Assembly: GCF_014905415.1 (NCBI RefSeq)
Contig: NZ_BNEO01000005.1
Coordinates: 210,810 to 274,809 of the forward strand
Reading direction: 5' to 3'
DNA from: Virgibacillus salexigens
GTDB taxonomy: Bacteria > Bacillota > Bacilli > Bacillales > Amphibacillaceae
DNA: 64,000 bases
The number at the start of each line of letters is the position of its first letter. Within the stretch, counting starts at the first letter, position 1. Positions 47,563 to 56,547 of this stretch are shown in pieces. The notes below the pieces were generated by a model. The model searched no databases. It saw only the letters and a program-made list of their open reading frames with translations, and was not told where the DNA came from. The position numbers and the translations under genes are program-made.

Positions 47563-47934
47563 ATGATAAAGGGAATTGGATTAGACTTAATAGAATTAAA
47601 ACGAATAGAACAAAGTATTCAAACGAATAACCGTATTATTGAGAGAATTTTAACGCCATCAGAAAGAGAGGAATTTTACACACTAGAAAGTAATAAGCGA
47701 AAAATAGAGTATTTATCTGGAAGATTTGCTGCCAAAGAGGCATTTGCTAAAGCAGCAGGTACAGGAATTGGAAAGCTTCGTTTTCAAGATATTGAAATAC
47801 AATCTTGTGAGAGTGGAGCACCTAACTTAACTGCTTCTGGTTACGAGAAAGTTAATATCTTCTTGTCGATTACACATAGTAACGATTATGCTGCTGCACA
47901 GGTTGTCATTGAAGAAGATGAACAAAATGCATAA
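47563..47934 (+). CDS. acpS: Holo-[acyl-carrier-protein] synthase AcpS
   Basis: A 123-residue 4'-phosphopantetheinyl transferase. It has the metal-binding Asp8 in IGLDLIELKRIE, the second signature GRFAAKEAFAKA (near residues 53-64) and SITHSNDYAAAQV at the end. It transfers phosphopantetheine from CoA to apo-ACP, needed for fatty-acid synthesis, and acts as a trimer. AAAGGG precedes ATG 47563. It begins the acpS-nnrDE-ydcC-alr run seen in many Bacillaceae. Confidence 0.95.
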   Translation: MIKGIGLDLIELKRIEQSIQTNNRIIERILTPSEREEFYTLESNKRKIEYLSGRFAAKEAFAKAAGTGIGKLRFQDIEIQSCESGAPNLTASGYEKVNIFLSITHSNDYAAAQVVIEEDEQNA

Positions 47935-47981
47935 ACAGAAAGGTTGTCTCATATATTTTAGTGCGGGTAGGAGGGAACAAA

Positions 47982-49493
47982 TTGTTTATTGTCACCGCGA
48001 AGGAAATGTACGATATTGATAAGTTCGCAATGCAGGAAATTGGCTTAGATGGGAAATTGCTGATGGAAAATGCCGGACGAGCCGTTGCTGAGAAGATCAC
48101 AGCAATGAGCTCTAAACAGGAAAAAATCTGTGTATTAGCTGGTGCAGGAAATAATGGTGGAGATGGTTTTGTTATTGCTCGGACAATGATGGATCAAGGG
48201 TACCATATCCATGTGTTACAAGTGGTTCCAGATAGTAAAATACGAGGAGATGCATCTTTTCATAAACGTATTTATGAGAATTGTGGAGGCAGTCTATCTT
48301 TATTCGATGGAATCGATGGAACAGAGGTGTTAGATGCAGATATTATTATTGATGCAATGATTGGCATTGGCGTGAAAGGGGAATTAAGAGAACCTTTGTT
48401 ATCATTGGTCTCGCTTATTAACCAACAAACCAAAAAGGTAATCTCTGTAGATGTTCCGTCTGGTTTACCAGCTGATGAAGGTACAGTTGAATTTAGTGCA
48501 GTAGAAGCAACATACACTTTTATTATCGGGGCACCAAAAATCAGTGCGTTTTTAAATCATACATCCCCTTATTACGGTACATGGGAACCTGTTTCCATTG
48601 GTTTACCCAAAAAAGCATTCCAGTTAAGTACAAGCAAGTCTATTTGGAACGAGACGAATGTTCGAGATTGTTTTCCCGGTCGAAAACCAGATGATCATAA
48701 AGGAACACATGGAAAGGGACTGGTGATTGGAGGATGCACGGAAATGCCGGGGGCGCTTTCTATGACACTAAAAGCAGCTCTAAGAGCAGGAGCGGGATTA
48801 ATTACTGGGGCTACATCAGAACATGTAATTAATCGTATTGCGTCTGCGAATGTGGAAGCAACCTATGCCGTATTATCTACGACAGATGGATTTATCAATA
48901 ATGATTCGAAAGTAAATGTACAAGATTATGACGCAATCGCATTAGGAATGGGGATGGGTAGAAAAGCATTTACGAGTGAGTTGGTAAGAGATGTTGCTAG
49001 TGAAGCCAATTGTCCAATTATTATTGATGGTGATGGACTACATCATATTCAACCATATCTTACATCCTTAAAAAGACGAAAATCCCCTACCATTATGACG
49101 CCACATCCTGGAGAAATGGCTATGCTTTTAGGAGCGAATGTTAACGAAATTTTGGTAGAACCTTTTCGTTATGCTTCCGAATTTGCTAGAAAGTTTGACG
49201 TTTATCTGGTTTTAAAAGGGATGTATAGTATTATCACGTCTCCAGAAGGAAAGCAGTCGGTAAATATGACTGGTAATCCAGGTCTTGCTAAAGGGGGAAG
49301 TGGAGATGTGTTAACAGGGATTGTATTGGCAATGATTTTGCAGAGACAAGACGTGTTTGATGCCATCTGTAATGCCTGTTATGTTCATGGGAAGTCCGCA
49401 GATCTTTTAATTAAACATCAGCACTCTCATCATGATCTATTAGCCAGTGATGTGATTGACGGAATAGCTAACGTTTATCGTACCATTTCTTGA
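47982..49493 (+). CDS. Bifunctional NAD(P)H-hydrate repair enzyme (epimerase plus ADP-dependent dehydratase)
   Basis: A 503-residue fusion. The N-terminal YjeF_N domain (about 1-210; AGAGNNGGDGFVIAR) epimerises hydrated NAD(P)H. The C-terminal ribokinase-like domain (about 225-495; MTPHPGEMAMLLG, NPGLAKGGSGDVLTG) dehydrates it with ADP. Together they restore damaged cofactor in the cytoplasm. TTG 47982 is preferred since AGGAGGG lies six bases upstream; the frame extends to 47961. In Bacillus subtilis the two functions are encoded apart from this locus, as I recall. Confidence 0.93.
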   Translation: MFIVTAKEMYDIDKFAMQEIGLDGKLLMENAGRAVAEKITAMSSKQEKICVLAGAGNNGGDGFVIARTMMDQGYHIHVLQVVPDSKIRGDASFHKRIYENCGGSLSLFDGIDGTEVLDADIIIDAMIGIGVKGELREPLLSLVSLINQQTKKVISVDVPSGLPADEGTVEFSAVEATYTFIIGAPKISAFLNHTSPYYGTWEPVSIGLPKKAFQLSTSKSIWNETNVRDCFPGRKPDDHKGTHGKGLVIGGCTEMPGALSMTLKAALRAGAGLITGATSEHVINRIASANVEATYAVLSTTDGFINNDSKVNVQDYDAIALGMGMGRKAFTSELVRDVASEANCPIIIDGDGLHHIQPYLTSLKRRKSPTIMTPHPGEMAMLLGANVNEILVEPFRYASEFARKFDVYLVLKGMYSIITSPEGKQSVNMTGNPGLAKGGSGDVLTGIVLAMILQRQDVFDAICNACYVHGKSADLLIKHQHSHHDLLASDVIDGIANVYRTIS

Positions 49494-49552
49494 GAGGTAT
49501 TTAGGTGATAAGGTTCCCTTTGTTTTTTAATTGAGACAAGGGAGATATGTTC

Positions 49553-50569
49553 ATGAAAAGAAAAATCGGTGGTTGGATCATTGTATTTGGCTTTGTTCTA
49601 TTATTATCAGCCTGTGGAGAAAAGACACAGGAGGATGTGGTTGCAGACCTAAAAGATAATATGGAAGAAATGGATGGCTATAAAGCAAAAGCTGAAATGA
49701 GTATGAACACTGGCCAAGAACAACAAATGTTTAATATTGACGTTTGGCATAAAAAAGATGATTTGTATCGAGTAGGGTTATCCAGTAATGAGGATGAAAA
49801 GGGTAACCAAATCATTTTAAAAAATGAGGATGGTGTATTTGTTTTAACACCAGCTTTAAGCAAAAGTTTTAAGTTTCAATCTGAATGGCCGGAAAATAGT
49901 AGTCAACCATACCTATACCAATCATTAATTAATGATATTGAAAAAGATAAAGAAGCGGAATTTGAAGTAACCGATTCCCATTATGTGTTTAAAACAAAAA
50001 CAAATTATCAAAGCAATAACAATCTTCCATTTCAAGAAATTTACTTTGATAAAAAGACATTACAGCCTGTACAAGTGAATGTACTAGATAAAGATAGAAA
50101 TGCTTTAGTAGAGGTGAAGTTCTCAAATTTCGATCAAGAAGCATCGTTTGAAGATGACGATTTTTCAATGGAGAAAAATATGGCAAGTAGTGGATCTCAA
50201 GAGGAGCCAGTTTCAAGTGATAAAGGAGGAAATTCGCTTACCGTATTTTATCCTTCATACATGGCTGGTGCAGAATTAACCGAAAAGAAAGAAGCTTCAA
50301 CTGAAAATGGGGAAAGAGTCATTTTAACATTTGAAGGAGAAAAGAACTTTACCTTAGTAGAAGAAAAAGCGGAAGCACAAAAAACCATGGCATCCCCAAA
50401 TGAGGTAGCAGGCGAAATTGTAAACTTAGGTTTTGCGGTAGGAGCAATTTCAGACAACTCCATCGAGTGGACGCATGATGGAGTAGACTTCATGTTAGCT
50501 AGCGATGAGTTAACAAAAGAAGAACTCATCCAAGTAGCGCAATCCGTACAAAGCAAAGAAGTGAAATAA
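49553..50569 (+). CDS. ydcC: Lipoprotein YdcC (LolA-like fold)
   Basis: A 338-residue exported lipoprotein. The signal peptide ends in lipobox LLSAC (Cys19). A LolA/outer-membrane-lipoprotein-sorting-like beta domain (about 25-205) is followed by a linker of Ser/Glu/Gly and a DUF4367-like C-terminus (WTHDGVDFMLASDELTKEE). Function is unknown; in Bacillus ydcC lies between acpS and alr, exactly as here. ATG 49553 is preferred, nine bases after AAGGGA; ATG 49547 is too close. A terminator follows. Confidence 0.88.
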   Translation: MKRKIGGWIIVFGFVLLLSACGEKTQEDVVADLKDNMEEMDGYKAKAEMSMNTGQEQQMFNIDVWHKKDDLYRVGLSSNEDEKGNQIILKNEDGVFVLTPALSKSFKFQSEWPENSSQPYLYQSLINDIEKDKEAEFEVTDSHYVFKTKTNYQSNNNLPFQEIYFDKKTLQPVQVNVLDKDRNALVEVKFSNFDQEASFEDDDFSMEKNMASSGSQEEPVSSDKGGNSLTVFYPSYMAGAELTEKKEASTENGERVILTFEGEKNFTLVEEKAEAQKTMASPNEVAGEIVNLGFAVGAISDNSIEWTHDGVDFMLASDELTKEELIQVAQSVQSKEVK

Positions 50570-50582
50570 TATGCCATTATAA

Positions 50583-50622
50583 TAAAGCAGACTCTAACTA
50601 AATAGAGTCTGCTTTTATTTTT
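50583..50622 (+). terminator. Terminator after ydcC
   Basis: AAAGCAGACTCTA pairs with TAGAGTCTGCTTT, followed by TATTTTT. Confidence 0.93.
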
Positions 50623-50716
50623 GGAATCAGAATCGTATTACGTCGTAAAAGAATTGACAGCCTTGACAAGACAAGAAATAATAGGTAGAGCTAAAAAGTA
50701 GCAAAAGGAGACAAAA

Positions 50717-51862
50717 TTGGTTTTCGGAAGGGAGTCAAGATTTGTGGATTTACATAGAAGTACATGGGTAGAAATAGATTTGAATGCTATTGCATATAAT
50801 ATAAATACAATAAAGAATAAGATGCCTAATCATACAAAAGTAATTGCTGTGGTGAAGGCCGATGGTTATGGTCATGGAAGTATTCCGGTTGCCAAAAAAG
50901 CTTTAGATTCAGGGGCTGAGGCATTGGCAGTAGCTTTATTGGAAGAAGCACTTGAATTAAGAGATGCTGGTATAACTGCACCAATTTTAGTACTGGGTTG
51001 GGTGCCACCAGCATCAGCAATAATTGCTGCAGAGCAGAATATCACATTAACATTCTTTCAACAAGAATGGATACAGCAAGTTAACACGTATTCATTTACG
51101 AAACCATTGAAGCTCCATCTAAAACTTGACTCAGGAATGGGAAGAATCGGAATAAGAACGGAAGAAGAACTACATGCTATCTTATATGCATTAAATAAAA
51201 ATTCAAGCATATATTTAACAGGAGTATACACCCATTTTGCAACAGCTGATGAACCAGAATCAACCTATTTTGATGTACAAAAAAAACGCTTTGAAAGGGG
51301 GCTCTCGCTTTTACAAGATAATTGGAATGGTAATCTAGATATCCATATTGGTAATAGCGCTAGTGCTATTCGGTTACCAGAAGGTATGTACAATTATATA
51401 CGTTTTGGTATTGCCATGTATGGATTGTATCCTTCTAAAGCTGTTAAAGAAAAAGGAGATATAGAATTGAAGCAGGCCTTCTCTTTGCATAGTCAATTGG
51501 TGCATGTGAAACAGATTCAAGCAGGAGATTCGATAAGTTATGGATGTACCTATACAGCTAAAAAGGAAGAATGGATTGGTACAATTCCGATTGGATATGG
51601 GGACGGTTGGTTACGAAAAATGCAAGGGTTCTCTATTTTAATTAACGGAAAAAGAATGCCTATCGTAGGCAGGATTTGTATGGATCAAACGATGGTACGG
51701 CTGGATCGCGCATACCCTGTTGAAACAAAAGTGACTTTCATTGGTCACCAGAATGATGCATTTATTCCGATGGATGAGGTGTCGGAATATGCTGAAACGA
51801 TTAACTATGAGATTCCTTGTGTGATTAATAAGCGGATTCCACGAATATATAAAGGTCTTTAG
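50717..51862 (+). CDS. alr: Alanine racemase
   Basis: A 381-residue PLP enzyme. The PLP lysine is Lys47 in VVKADGYGHG, the catalytic tyrosine is in SISYGCTYTA near residue 275, and the barrel contains LKLDSGMGRIG and TGVYTHFATADE. It interconverts L- and D-alanine for peptidoglycan. TTG 50717 is six bases after AAAAGGAG; GTG 50744 (after GGGAG) is a credible alternative and gives a length closer to relatives. The gene precedes ndoAI as in Bacillus. Confidence 0.95.
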   Translation: MVFGRESRFVDLHRSTWVEIDLNAIAYNINTIKNKMPNHTKVIAVVKADGYGHGSIPVAKKALDSGAEALAVALLEEALELRDAGITAPILVLGWVPPASAIIAAEQNITLTFFQQEWIQQVNTYSFTKPLKLHLKLDSGMGRIGIRTEEELHAILYALNKNSSIYLTGVYTHFATADEPESTYFDVQKKRFERGLSLLQDNWNGNLDIHIGNSASAIRLPEGMYNYIRFGIAMYGLYPSKAVKEKGDIELKQAFSLHSQLVHVKQIQAGDSISYGCTYTAKKEEWIGTIPIGYGDGWLRKMQGFSILINGKRMPIVGRICMDQTMVRLDRAYPVETKVTFIGHQNDAFIPMDEVSEYAETINYEIPCVINKRIPRIYKGL

Positions 51863-52045
51863 GGAAAAGCTCTTCATAACGGATTAAATTATTCATATAC
51901 CACGTATAGAATTCTAATAAACGACAAAACAAACGACTTTTTTAGAAAAAATTCGGGCAACCCTTTGCAAATGGGCGAATTCAATGATATTATTGAAAAT
52001 GACTTTTACAAAGTTCGTTCAACAGTTGGCGGAGGTGTGATGGTT

Positions 52046-52330
52046 TTGTCAGAGAGTTTACAAGAAGTATTAGTGAAAATACCGAAAAACCTGTTAAATG
52101 AGGTGGATGGTCTAATGAAGTATGAGAATAGTGATTTAAGTGATTTCATATGTCAGGCTACAAGAAACTATCTTCAACACAAAAGAGATGAGCATTTCCA
52201 ACAATTTCGTGAAAATATGCAAAAAGGCTATGAAGAAATGGGCCGCATTAATTTAACAATTGCTTCAGAAGCTTTTCAAGCTGAAGAGGAGGCAGAAAAC
52301 ACCTTGGAACGCTCAGTGATCGGGGTGTAA
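52046..52330 (+). CDS. ndoAI: Antitoxin EndoAI (MazE-like)
   Basis: A 94-residue ribbon-helix-helix antitoxin. The N-terminus [22 protein letters not shown] resembles Bacillus EndoAI (93 residues), and [20 protein letters not shown] matches the part that blocks the toxin. TTG 52046 is chosen: GGAGGT is nine bases upstream and the product then matches the family start; longer frames to 51965 look like leader. It binds and inhibits EndoA and represses the operon. It is followed by ndoA after four bases. Confidence 0.88.
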   Translation: MSESLQEVLVKIPKNLLNEVDGLMKYENSDLSDFICQATRNYLQHKRDEHFQQFRENMQKGYEEMGRINLTIASEAFQAEEEAENTLERSVIGV

Positions 52331-52334
52331 TCAC

Positions 52335-52694
52335 TTGATCGTACAAAGAGGCGAAGTATATTTCGCTGACCTTTCCCCTGTTGTCGGATCAGAACAGGGA
52401 GGCGTACGCCCGGTATTGATCCTGCAAAATGATATCGGGAATCGTTTCAGTCCTACCGTTATTGTTGCGGCTATCACAGCGCAAATTCAAAAAGCTAAAC
52501 TCCCAACGCATGTGGAGATAGATGCAAAGCGATATGGGTTTGATCGTGATTCCGTTATTTTGCTAGAACAAATAAGAACACTTGACAAACAACGGCTAAC
52601 AGATAAAATTACAAGATTAGATAAAGAGATGATGACTAAAATTAACCAGGCATTAGAAATAAGTCTGGGGCTGAAAGATATGTATGGTCAATGA
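52335..52694 (+). CDS. ndoA: mRNA interferase toxin EndoA (MazF family)
   Basis: A 119-residue PemK/MazF RNase. Family landmarks are [53 protein letters not shown] and [14 protein letters not shown]. The enzyme cuts mRNA at UACAU in Bacillus and causes growth arrest when free. TTG 52335 starts four bases after ndoAI, with GGGGTG upstream, so translation is coupled. The pair precedes the sigma-B operon as in Bacillus. A terminator follows. Confidence 0.94.
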   Translation: MIVQRGEVYFADLSPVVGSEQGGVRPVLILQNDIGNRFSPTVIVAAITAQIQKAKLPTHVEIDAKRYGFDRDSVILLEQIRTLDKQRLTDKITRLDKEMMTKINQALEISLGLKDMYGQ

Positions 52695-52695
52695 C

Positions 52696-52731
52696 GATAC
52701 CCTTGTTATGCGGAACAAGGGTATTTTTATG
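52696..52731 (+). terminator. Terminator between ndoA and rsbR
   Basis: GATACCCTTGTT pairs with AACAAGGGTAT around ATGCGG and is followed by TTTTT, separating the toxin operon from the rsb operon. Confidence 0.92.
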
Positions 52732-52921
52732 TTTGTTACAAGATAATATTATATATAGAATTTGTTTCTGTGTTACAATTAATTTGACATTACTAGTGTT
52801 TTTTAACTAATTTATTGTGAAATTTATACAATTTTAGCCAGGAACGACAATTTTCTAAAACAGATAATTTGACAACATAAGAACAAATAAACAAATCTCT
52901 AAATACGTTGGAGGTATGGAA

Positions 52922-53791
52922 ATGGACGAGAAGTTTAAAAAGGTTGCGATCGAAAACAGTGATTCCATAGTGAAAATGTGGATGGGTGAAATTCATTCAC
53001 TAAAGGATGGGAATTACACTTCAAGTATATCTGATGAATTATTTGAAAGCACAAATAGAGAGTTTGTTAATGTTATATTTACAAGTATAAAAAACGCTGG
53101 ATCACCGAAATCGGTTGAAAGCTTTTCGGAGAAAATCATTAATCTTGGTTGGCCATTAAGTTATATCATTGATGGGCTACAAGTATTTCGCAGGGTAACA
53201 GTAGATTATATTTTAAGTCAATCGGAACAAGTGGATTCTGCATTTATCTCATCTGTACTTCGAAGTGTAGATACTTGGGTAGAGCCGCTGATTAGGCAAT
53301 TGGTTAATGAGTATTCCGGTAGTTGGGAAAATACGGTCTCTTTACAACGTGTAGCACTTCAAGAGTTATCTGCACCACTGATTCCAGTAATGGAGAGTAT
53401 TACAATCATGCCGTTAATTGGAACAATTGATACAGAACGGGCAAAATTAATTATGGAGAACTTGCTTGATGGTGTAATTAAACATAACTCCGAAGTGGTG
53501 TTAATCGATATTACAGGAGTTCCTGTCGTTGATACGATGGTGGCTCACCATATTATTCAAGCTGCAGAAGCAGTACGCTTAATTGGTTCTACTTGTATAT
53601 TAGTAGGGATTCGTCCAGAAATTGCTCAAACGATTGTAAACCTTGGAATTGACTTAGGCAAATTTCCAACAAAAAGCTCTTTGAAAAAAGGCTTCCGAAC
53701 CGCACTTGAAATAACCAACAGACAAGTTGTCGATATAGAAAGTAAAGAAGATAACATGGAACAAATGATTAAATCATTGAAAGGGGAGTAG
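52922..53791 (+). CDS. rsbR: Stressosome co-antagonist RsbR
   Basis: A 289-residue stressosome protein. The N-terminal non-haem globin-like sensor domain (about 1-135) is joined to a C-terminal STAS domain (about 150-270). The two phosphorylated threonines of Bacillus RsbRA, Thr171 and Thr205, fall at the same numbers here (IDT171 and VDT205). With RsbS it forms the 1.8-MDa complex that captures RsbT. ATG 52922 is six bases after GGAGGT; ATG 52916 touches the site. First gene of the eight-gene operon. Confidence 0.94.
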   Translation: MDEKFKKVAIENSDSIVKMWMGEIHSLKDGNYTSSISDELFESTNREFVNVIFTSIKNAGSPKSVESFSEKIINLGWPLSYIIDGLQVFRRVTVDYILSQSEQVDSAFISSVLRSVDTWVEPLIRQLVNEYSGSWENTVSLQRVALQELSAPLIPVMESITIMPLIGTIDTERAKLIMENLLDGVIKHNSEVVLIDITGVPVVDTMVAHHIIQAAEAVRLIGSTCILVGIRPEIAQTIVNLGIDLGKFPTKSSLKKGFRTALEITNRQVVDIESKEDNMEQMIKSLKGE

Positions 53792-53795
53792 AATC

Positions 53796-54152
53796 TTGCG
53801 TATACCGATACTAAAGCTCCATAATTATTTGCTAATTTCCATTCAGACGGAATTAGATGATCAAACAGCTATTCAATTTCAAGAAGACTTACTCGATAAG
53901 ATCCATAAAAGCGGGTCATCTGGAGTAGTCATTGATTTAACATCTGTAGAGATTATAGATTCTTTCATTGCCAAGGTTTTAGGCGATGTGGTTACAATGT
54001 CTGATTTAATGGGGGCAAAGGTAGTTTTAACCGGTATCCAACCAGCAGTTGCAATGACTTTAATTGATTTAGGAATACACTTAAAGAATGTGCCAACTGC
54101 ATTAGACTTAGAACAGGGTCTTATTAAACTCTACCAGGAATTGGGGGAATAG
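53796..54152 (+). CDS. rsbS: Stressosome antagonist RsbS
   Basis: A 118-residue single STAS domain. The phosphorylated serine is Ser56 in [14 protein letters not shown] (Ser59 in Bacillus). It binds and holds RsbT until phosphorylated by it. The start is TTG 53796, seven bases after GGGGAG and four bases after rsbR. Compared with neighbours a TTG start may keep its level down relative to RsbR, which is inference. Confidence 0.94.
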   Translation: MRIPILKLHNYLLISIQTELDDQTAIQFQEDLLDKIHKSGSSGVVIDLTSVEIIDSFIAKVLGDVVTMSDLMGAKVVLTGIQPAVAMTLIDLGIHLKNVPTALDLEQGLIKLYQELGE

Positions 54153-54155
54153 CGC

Positions 54156-54557
54156 ATGAAACCTCAATCTTGCGTAAACATAAATAAAGAGTGGGATATT
54201 GTTGGGGCTAGGCAGTTAGGCAGAGATATTGCGAAAAAAATTGGATTTGGGACTGTCGATCAAGCACGTATCGCTACCGCGATCTCAGAATTGGCTAGAA
54301 ACATCTATTTGTATGCTGATCATGGACAAATATGTTTTGAAATAATAGATAACATGGAACATAAAGGGATTTGTATGGTAGCGATCGATGTTGGTCCTGG
54401 AATCGAAGACATTGGACAAGTTATGGAAGATGGGTATTCTACTTCAGGTGGATTAGGTGCTGGGTTACCTGGTGTTAAACGACTTATGGATGAATTTGAC
54501 CTCCAATCCGAAGTAGAAAAAGGAACGAGAGTCAAAGCAATTAAATGGGTGAGATAG
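54156..54557 (+). CDS. rsbT: Serine/threonine kinase RsbT
   Basis: A 133-residue GHKL-fold kinase. The ATP site has AISELARNIYLYADHG (N box), VAIDVGPGIEDIGQ (G1) and GGLGAGLPGVKRLMDEF (G2). It phosphorylates RsbR and RsbS, then leaves the stressosome and activates RsbU. TTGGGGGAAT lies upstream of ATG 54156, three bases after rsbS. It is followed by an unusual 102-base gap with a hairpin before rsbU. Confidence 0.95.
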   Translation: MKPQSCVNINKEWDIVGARQLGRDIAKKIGFGTVDQARIATAISELARNIYLYADHGQICFEIIDNMEHKGICMVAIDVGPGIEDIGQVMEDGYSTSGGLGAGLPGVKRLMDEFDLQSEVEKGTRVKAIKWVR

Positions 54558-54574
54558 AATGACTTTTTGCTCAA

Positions 54575-54601
54575 GGTGTGTACATTATGATTGTACACAC
54601 C
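54575..54601 (+). promoter_or_regulatory. Perfect hairpin in the rsbT-rsbU gap
   Basis: GGTGTGTACA (54575-54584) and TGTACACACC (54592-54601) form a 10-bp stem with a 7-base loop. The following sequence CTGTGTTGTTTTAG is only moderately T-rich. It could be a weak attenuator, a processing site or an RNA stability element lowering rsbU expression. Confidence 0.55.
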
Positions 54602-54659
54602 CTGTGTTGTTTTAGATCGTAACAATCCTTGGTTTCATAGGGAGATAGGGGGAAGAGAG

Positions 54660-55673
54660 GTGGACGATATATTGAAATTGGATGCCGAAACATATAAAGA
54701 GTTAATGAAGCGATATATGGAGACAAGGGATGAACAGTCCCTATATGAAGTAGAACAGGCCAGCAAATCCTTTATACAAAACAATATCTTACCAGATGAA
54801 ATCGTTAATATGCATATCCAAGCATTGGAAGAGTTATACCCCAGTTTGAGTGAAGACATACAGTATTCAATGAACTTCTTACTAGAAGCCATGATTGCCT
54901 ATGGTATTGCTCATCAAGAATATCAAACATTACGCGAGAAACAATCTGAATTAAAATCGGAAATATCGGTCGCAGCTAGCATGCAAGAAACCTTGCTTGG
55001 TACAACGAAGCCAGATATCGAGGGGATAGACATCGGCATAATTAGCGTTCCAGCTCATCAAATGAATGGAGACTATCATCACTTTATCAAAGGGAGAGAT
55101 GGTTCTTTAGGTATTGCGATGGCTGATGTGATTGGTAAAGGTATTCCAGCAGCATTATGCATGTCCATGATTAAGTATTCCATGGATAGCTATCCAGAAG
55201 ATGTTATGAGCCCAAAAGCTATTTTAAATAGTTTAAACCGTGTGGTAGAAAGAAATGTTGACCCCAGTATGTTCATTACAATGTTCTATGCACAGTATCT
55301 TCCCTCGGAACATAAACTTCGTTATGCATCGGCAGGTCATGAACCTGGTTATTATTATAATGCTGCAAATGATACCTTTGAGGAGATTGAAACAAAAGGG
55401 CTTGTACTCGGGGTAACTCCGGATACAGCGTATCCTGAATATGAGATGGATATTAACAAAGATGATATGGTAATTATGTTAACGGACGGAGTTACAGAAT
55501 GCCGTGATGGTGACCGATTTATTGAAAGTGAAGAGGTGTTAGAAGTAATTAGATACTATGCACATTTACCAGCACAGGAAATGGTCAACCAAGTATTTAA
55601 ACATTTTGAACGACTTCAAGAATTTGAGTTACGAGATGATTTTACGTTACTAATCATACGAAGAGAGGTTTAA
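54660..55673 (+). CDS. rsbU: PP2C-type phosphatase RsbU
   Basis: A 337-residue phosphatase. An N-terminal helical RsbT-binding domain (about 1-85, QNNILPDEIVNMHIQALEELYP) is joined to a PPM phosphatase domain with AASMQETLLGT, DYHHFIKGRDG, MADVIGKGIPAALCMSM and MLTDGVTECRDGDRF. RsbT switches it on to dephosphorylate RsbV. GTG 54660 gives a product two residues longer than Bacillus RsbU and starts like it; an open frame to 54591 runs through the upstream hairpin. Its stop codon lies in a sigma-B promoter. Confidence 0.93.
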   Translation: MDDILKLDAETYKELMKRYMETRDEQSLYEVEQASKSFIQNNILPDEIVNMHIQALEELYPSLSEDIQYSMNFLLEAMIAYGIAHQEYQTLREKQSELKSEISVAASMQETLLGTTKPDIEGIDIGIISVPAHQMNGDYHHFIKGRDGSLGIAMADVIGKGIPAALCMSMIKYSMDSYPEDVMSPKAILNSLNRVVERNVDPSMFITMFYAQYLPSEHKLRYASAGHEPGYYYNAANDTFEEIETKGLVLGVTPDTAYPEYEMDINKDDMVIMLTDGVTECRDGDRFIESEEVLEVIRYYAHLPAQEMVNQVFKHFERLQEFELRDDFTLLIIRREV

Positions 55674-55693
55674 TGGTTAAATAAAATGGGTAA
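55668..55693 (+). promoter_or_regulatory. Sigma-B-dependent promoter of rsbV-rsbW-sigB-rsbX
   Basis: GTTTAA (55668-55673) and GGGTAA (55688-55693) are separated by 14 bases and match the sigma-B consensus closely (GTTTAA, 12-15 bases, GGGTAT). The first box contains the rsbU stop codon. It gives the autoregulatory internal transcript known in Bacillus. Confidence 0.9.
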
Positions 55694-55738
55694 AAACTAG
55701 AGTTACGAATTATATCGTTCTGATATAGGAGGAAGAGT

Positions 55739-56071
55739 ATGAATTTAAGTGTGGATGTTGTAGAAGAAACGAATAAGTCAATTGTTAACCTCGCAGGTGA
55801 AATAGATGCATATACTGCACCAGAATTAAAAGAAGCATTACTACCTTTAACAAAGCAATCCGGTCATTTAGTAGAGGTGGATTTAGAACAGGTGAATTAC
55901 ATGGATAGTACAGGTTTAGGAATATTTATCAGTGCCTTAAAATCGACCAAAGAGAATAATAGTCAAATGACGCTTGTTAACATTCAAGATCGTGTGCTTC
56001 GTCTTTTTAAGATTACGGGTTTAGATGAAATTATGGATATCAATTCTGCGATTCGGGGTGGAAGTGAATAA
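55739..56071 (+). CDS. rsbV: Anti-anti-sigma factor RsbV
   Basis: A 110-residue STAS protein. The phosphorylated serine is Ser57 in VNYMDSTGLGIFISAL. Dephospho-RsbV binds RsbW and releases sigma-B. ATAGGAGGAAG precedes ATG 55739. Transcription can come from the rsbR promoter or from the sigma-B promoter 45 bases upstream. Its stop overlaps the rsbW start by one base. Confidence 0.96.
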   Translation: MNLSVDVVEETNKSIVNLAGEIDAYTAPELKEALLPLTKQSGHLVEVDLEQVNYMDSTGLGIFISALKSTKENNSQMTLVNIQDRVLRLFKITGLDEIMDINSAIRGGSE

Positions 56072-56547
56072 TGGAAAGATTTGATTTTATTGAACTAAAA
56101 GTTCCTGCAAAAGCAGAATATGTTGGAGTAGTGCGATTAAGTATTTCGGGGATAGCAAATCGCATGGGCTTTTCTTATGAAGATATTGAAGATCTAAAAG
56201 TAGCTATATCGGAAGCAATTACGAATACCGTTACACATGCTTATGAAGACAATGATGATGGAGAAGTTACCATCGGTTTTGGCGTGTACGAAGATAGACT
56301 AGAAGTTATGGTAGCTGATCATGGAGGTAGTTTTAATCTGAACGAAGTGAAAGACGGAATCGGCCCCTATAAGCATACGGATTCGATCGAAGACCTAAAA
56401 GAGGGAGGTTTTGGTCTGTTCCTAATCGATGCATTAATGGATAAAGTACAAATAAATAATAACTATGGGGTTATTGTTTTAATGACAAAGTATTTAAATG
56501 AAACTGAGGTGGGCTTTGATGACGACCAAATCTCAACCACACAATAG
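56071..56547 (+). CDS. rsbW: Anti-sigma-B factor and kinase RsbW
   Basis: A 158-residue GHKL-fold kinase. The N box is VAISEAITNTVTHAY (near residues 46-60), followed by VMVADHGGSF and GGFGLFLIDALMD. It binds sigma-B or phosphorylates RsbV. The start overlaps rsbV by one base, and its end overlaps sigB by 29 bases, keeping the partners stoichiometric. Confidence 0.96.
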   Translation: MERFDFIELKVPAKAEYVGVVRLSISGIANRMGFSYEDIEDLKVAISEAITNTVTHAYEDNDDGEVTIGFGVYEDRLEVMVADHGGSFNLNEVKDGIGPYKHTDSIEDLKEGGFGLFLIDALMDKVQINNNYGVIVLMTKYLNETEVGFDDDQISTTQ

